DNA of 6,540 bases from an uncultured Collinsella sp. (GTDB lineage: Bacteria > Actinomycetota > Coriobacteriia > Coriobacteriales > Coriobacteriaceae). The translations under genes and the position numbers were made by a program. Positions 5,930-6,540 of the stretch are shown one piece after another; position 1 is the stretch's first letter, and every line of letters starts with the position of its first letter. Under the pieces are notes generated by a model, which saw only the letters and a program-made list of their open reading frames with translations, searched no databases and was not told the origin of the DNA. The stretch spans positions 1-6,540 of the forward strand of contig USMA01000054.1 of NCBI GenBank assembly GCA_900555765.1, written 5' to 3'.

Positions 5930-5984
5930 TCTCGATCTGTAACAGCTAGGACCGAAAAACTCGGCTAGATGTTACAGATTGAGA
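5930..5984. repeat. 55-bp hairpin repeat, copy 4 (type B)
   Basis: The arms are the same as in copies 1 and 3, and pairing extends outward through GTTCA (5925-5929) and TGAAC (5985-5989), giving 20-bp arms. The interior forms CTAG with CTAG and CCG with CGG. The spacer from copy 3 also resembles the spacer between copies 1 and 2, so the whole unit of about 150 bp is duplicated. Confidence 0.8.
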
Positions 5985-6013
5985 TGAACAGGAGGACGGG
6001 TGCGGTCTAAACA

Positions 6014-6052
6014 AAATGGCCCGCGCATCACACATCGATGCACGGGCCATTT
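6014..6052 (-). terminator. Rho-independent terminator of the downstream PTS permease gene
   Basis: AAATGGCCCGCGCATC pairs with GATGCACGGGCCATTT, with one mismatch and a 7-base loop. On the minus strand the stem runs into ATTTTGTTT, suiting the gene that stops at 6085. The plus-strand side reads TTTATTG, so it may also stop the convergent regulator transcript. Confidence 0.82.
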
Positions 6053-6084
6053 ATTGTCTGCAAGCGGCAGGTGGTGTCAGCGTC

Positions 6085-6540
6085 TTATGCCTCGAGGTTT
6101 TCCTCGATCCAGGCGACGGCACCCTTGGGATCCTTAGTGAGGTCGATGTACTGTTTGCCCTTGGGCGACAGCAGCGTGATGCCCAGGCGGTCGGTGTCGG
6201 CCTTCATCTCGTTGTAATAGGTGCGAACCTGCGGAGCCAGGACGATGACGTTGTACTGGTCCATGATGGCGTAGTGGCTGCCGTAGGCACCGGCGTTGGC
6301 GGTAATGTCGATGCCCAGCTCGTCGGCGCCTTCCTTAAGCGCGTTGGCGAGCAGTGCAGAGGTGCCGGCGCCAGCGCACAGAACCAGAACCCTCAGATCC
6401 TTGCCCTTAAGGGCGGACGGAGCTGCGGAGGCCTCAGTGGCAGAAGCGGTCTCGACAACAGGAGCCTCAACGGCGGGGGCGGCAGCGGTCTTGACGGCCG
6501 TGGTCTCCTCGGCCTCTTCTTCGGCCAGGGTCTCGGCCTC
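6085..6540 (-). CDS. C-terminal EIIB part of a second LacE-like PTS permease (cut by window edge)
   Basis: The minus-strand frame is open from base 6540 to TAA at 6085-6087, giving 151 codons. The first ~44 are a Glu/Ala/Thr-rich linker (EAETLAEEEAEETT onward). Then comes a lactose-type EIIB domain whose VLVLCAGAGTS holds the active Cys (codon at 6376-6378), followed by QYNVIVLAPQVR, MKADTDRLGI and YIDLTKDP. It matches the EIIB of lacE at roughly three of four positions by eye, so the two permeases are close paralogues. The linker upstream implies an EIICB fusion whose EIIC lies beyond the window. The gene is convergent with the LacI-type regulator and has its own terminator. The exact sugar is not decided by this domain. 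Confidence 0.88.
   Translation of the reverse strand, partial: EAETLAEEEAEETTAVKTAAAPAVEAPVVETASATEASAAPSALKGKDLRVLVLCAGAGTSALLANALKEGADELGIDITANAGAYGSHYAIMDQYNVIVLAPQVRTYYNEMKADTDRLGITLLSPKGKQYIDLTKDPKGAVAWIEENLEA

Noticed and set aside
5851..5984. Reading copies 3 and 4 as ordinary terminators of the regulator gene
   Set aside because: Outer stems are AT-rich and lack a solid T-tract. A much better terminator stem lies at 6014-6052, and the same elements recur at 1038-1172 away from a plus-strand gene end.

Overview
The window looks like a carbohydrate-uptake locus from a fairly GC-rich Gram-positive gut bacterium. A Collinsella-like member of the Coriobacteriia is my best guess, inferred from GC-rich codon use, duplicated lactose-family PTS permeases and LacI-type control. 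No 16S or other marker is present, so the assignment is tentative.

Layout, left to right. (1) Positions 1-899, minus strand: the N-terminal ~300 residues of a Fic-domain protein running off the left edge, preceded by a striking 75-bp inverted repeat (908-982). (2) Positions 1038-1172: two copies of a 55-bp hairpin-forming repeat. (3) Positions 1196-4541, minus strand: a lactose/galactoside PTS operon reading lacE (EIICB permease) then lacG (6-phospho-beta-galactosidase), closed by a strong Rho-independent terminator. lacE carries a one-base frameshift at about 3391-3400 that separates its membrane EIIC part from its EIIB part. (4) Positions 4542-4816: a divergent control region with a perfect 24-bp palindrome, a probable LacI-family operator. 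(5) Positions 4817-5827, plus strand: a LacI-family regulator. (6) Positions 5851-5984: a second pair of the same 55-bp repeats, in the same order and orientation as the first pair. (7) Positions 6014-6540, minus strand: a terminator and the C-terminal EIIB part of a second LacE-like permease entering from the right edge.

How the parts work together: LacE would import lactose or a related beta-galactoside as its 6-phosphate, and LacG would split it into galactose 6-phosphate plus the aglycone. The divergent LacI-family protein probably represses the operon, and perhaps itself, through the palindrome. No EIIA (LacF) and no tagatose-6-phosphate genes are in the window, so these must be supplied elsewhere. 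The second permease remnant suggests a larger cluster continuing to the right.

The most unusual content is non-coding: the paired A-B structured repeats flanking the whole lac block, and the symmetric, 20-bp-periodic inverted repeat in front of fic. I found no convincing evidence of a wholly new multi-gene system.
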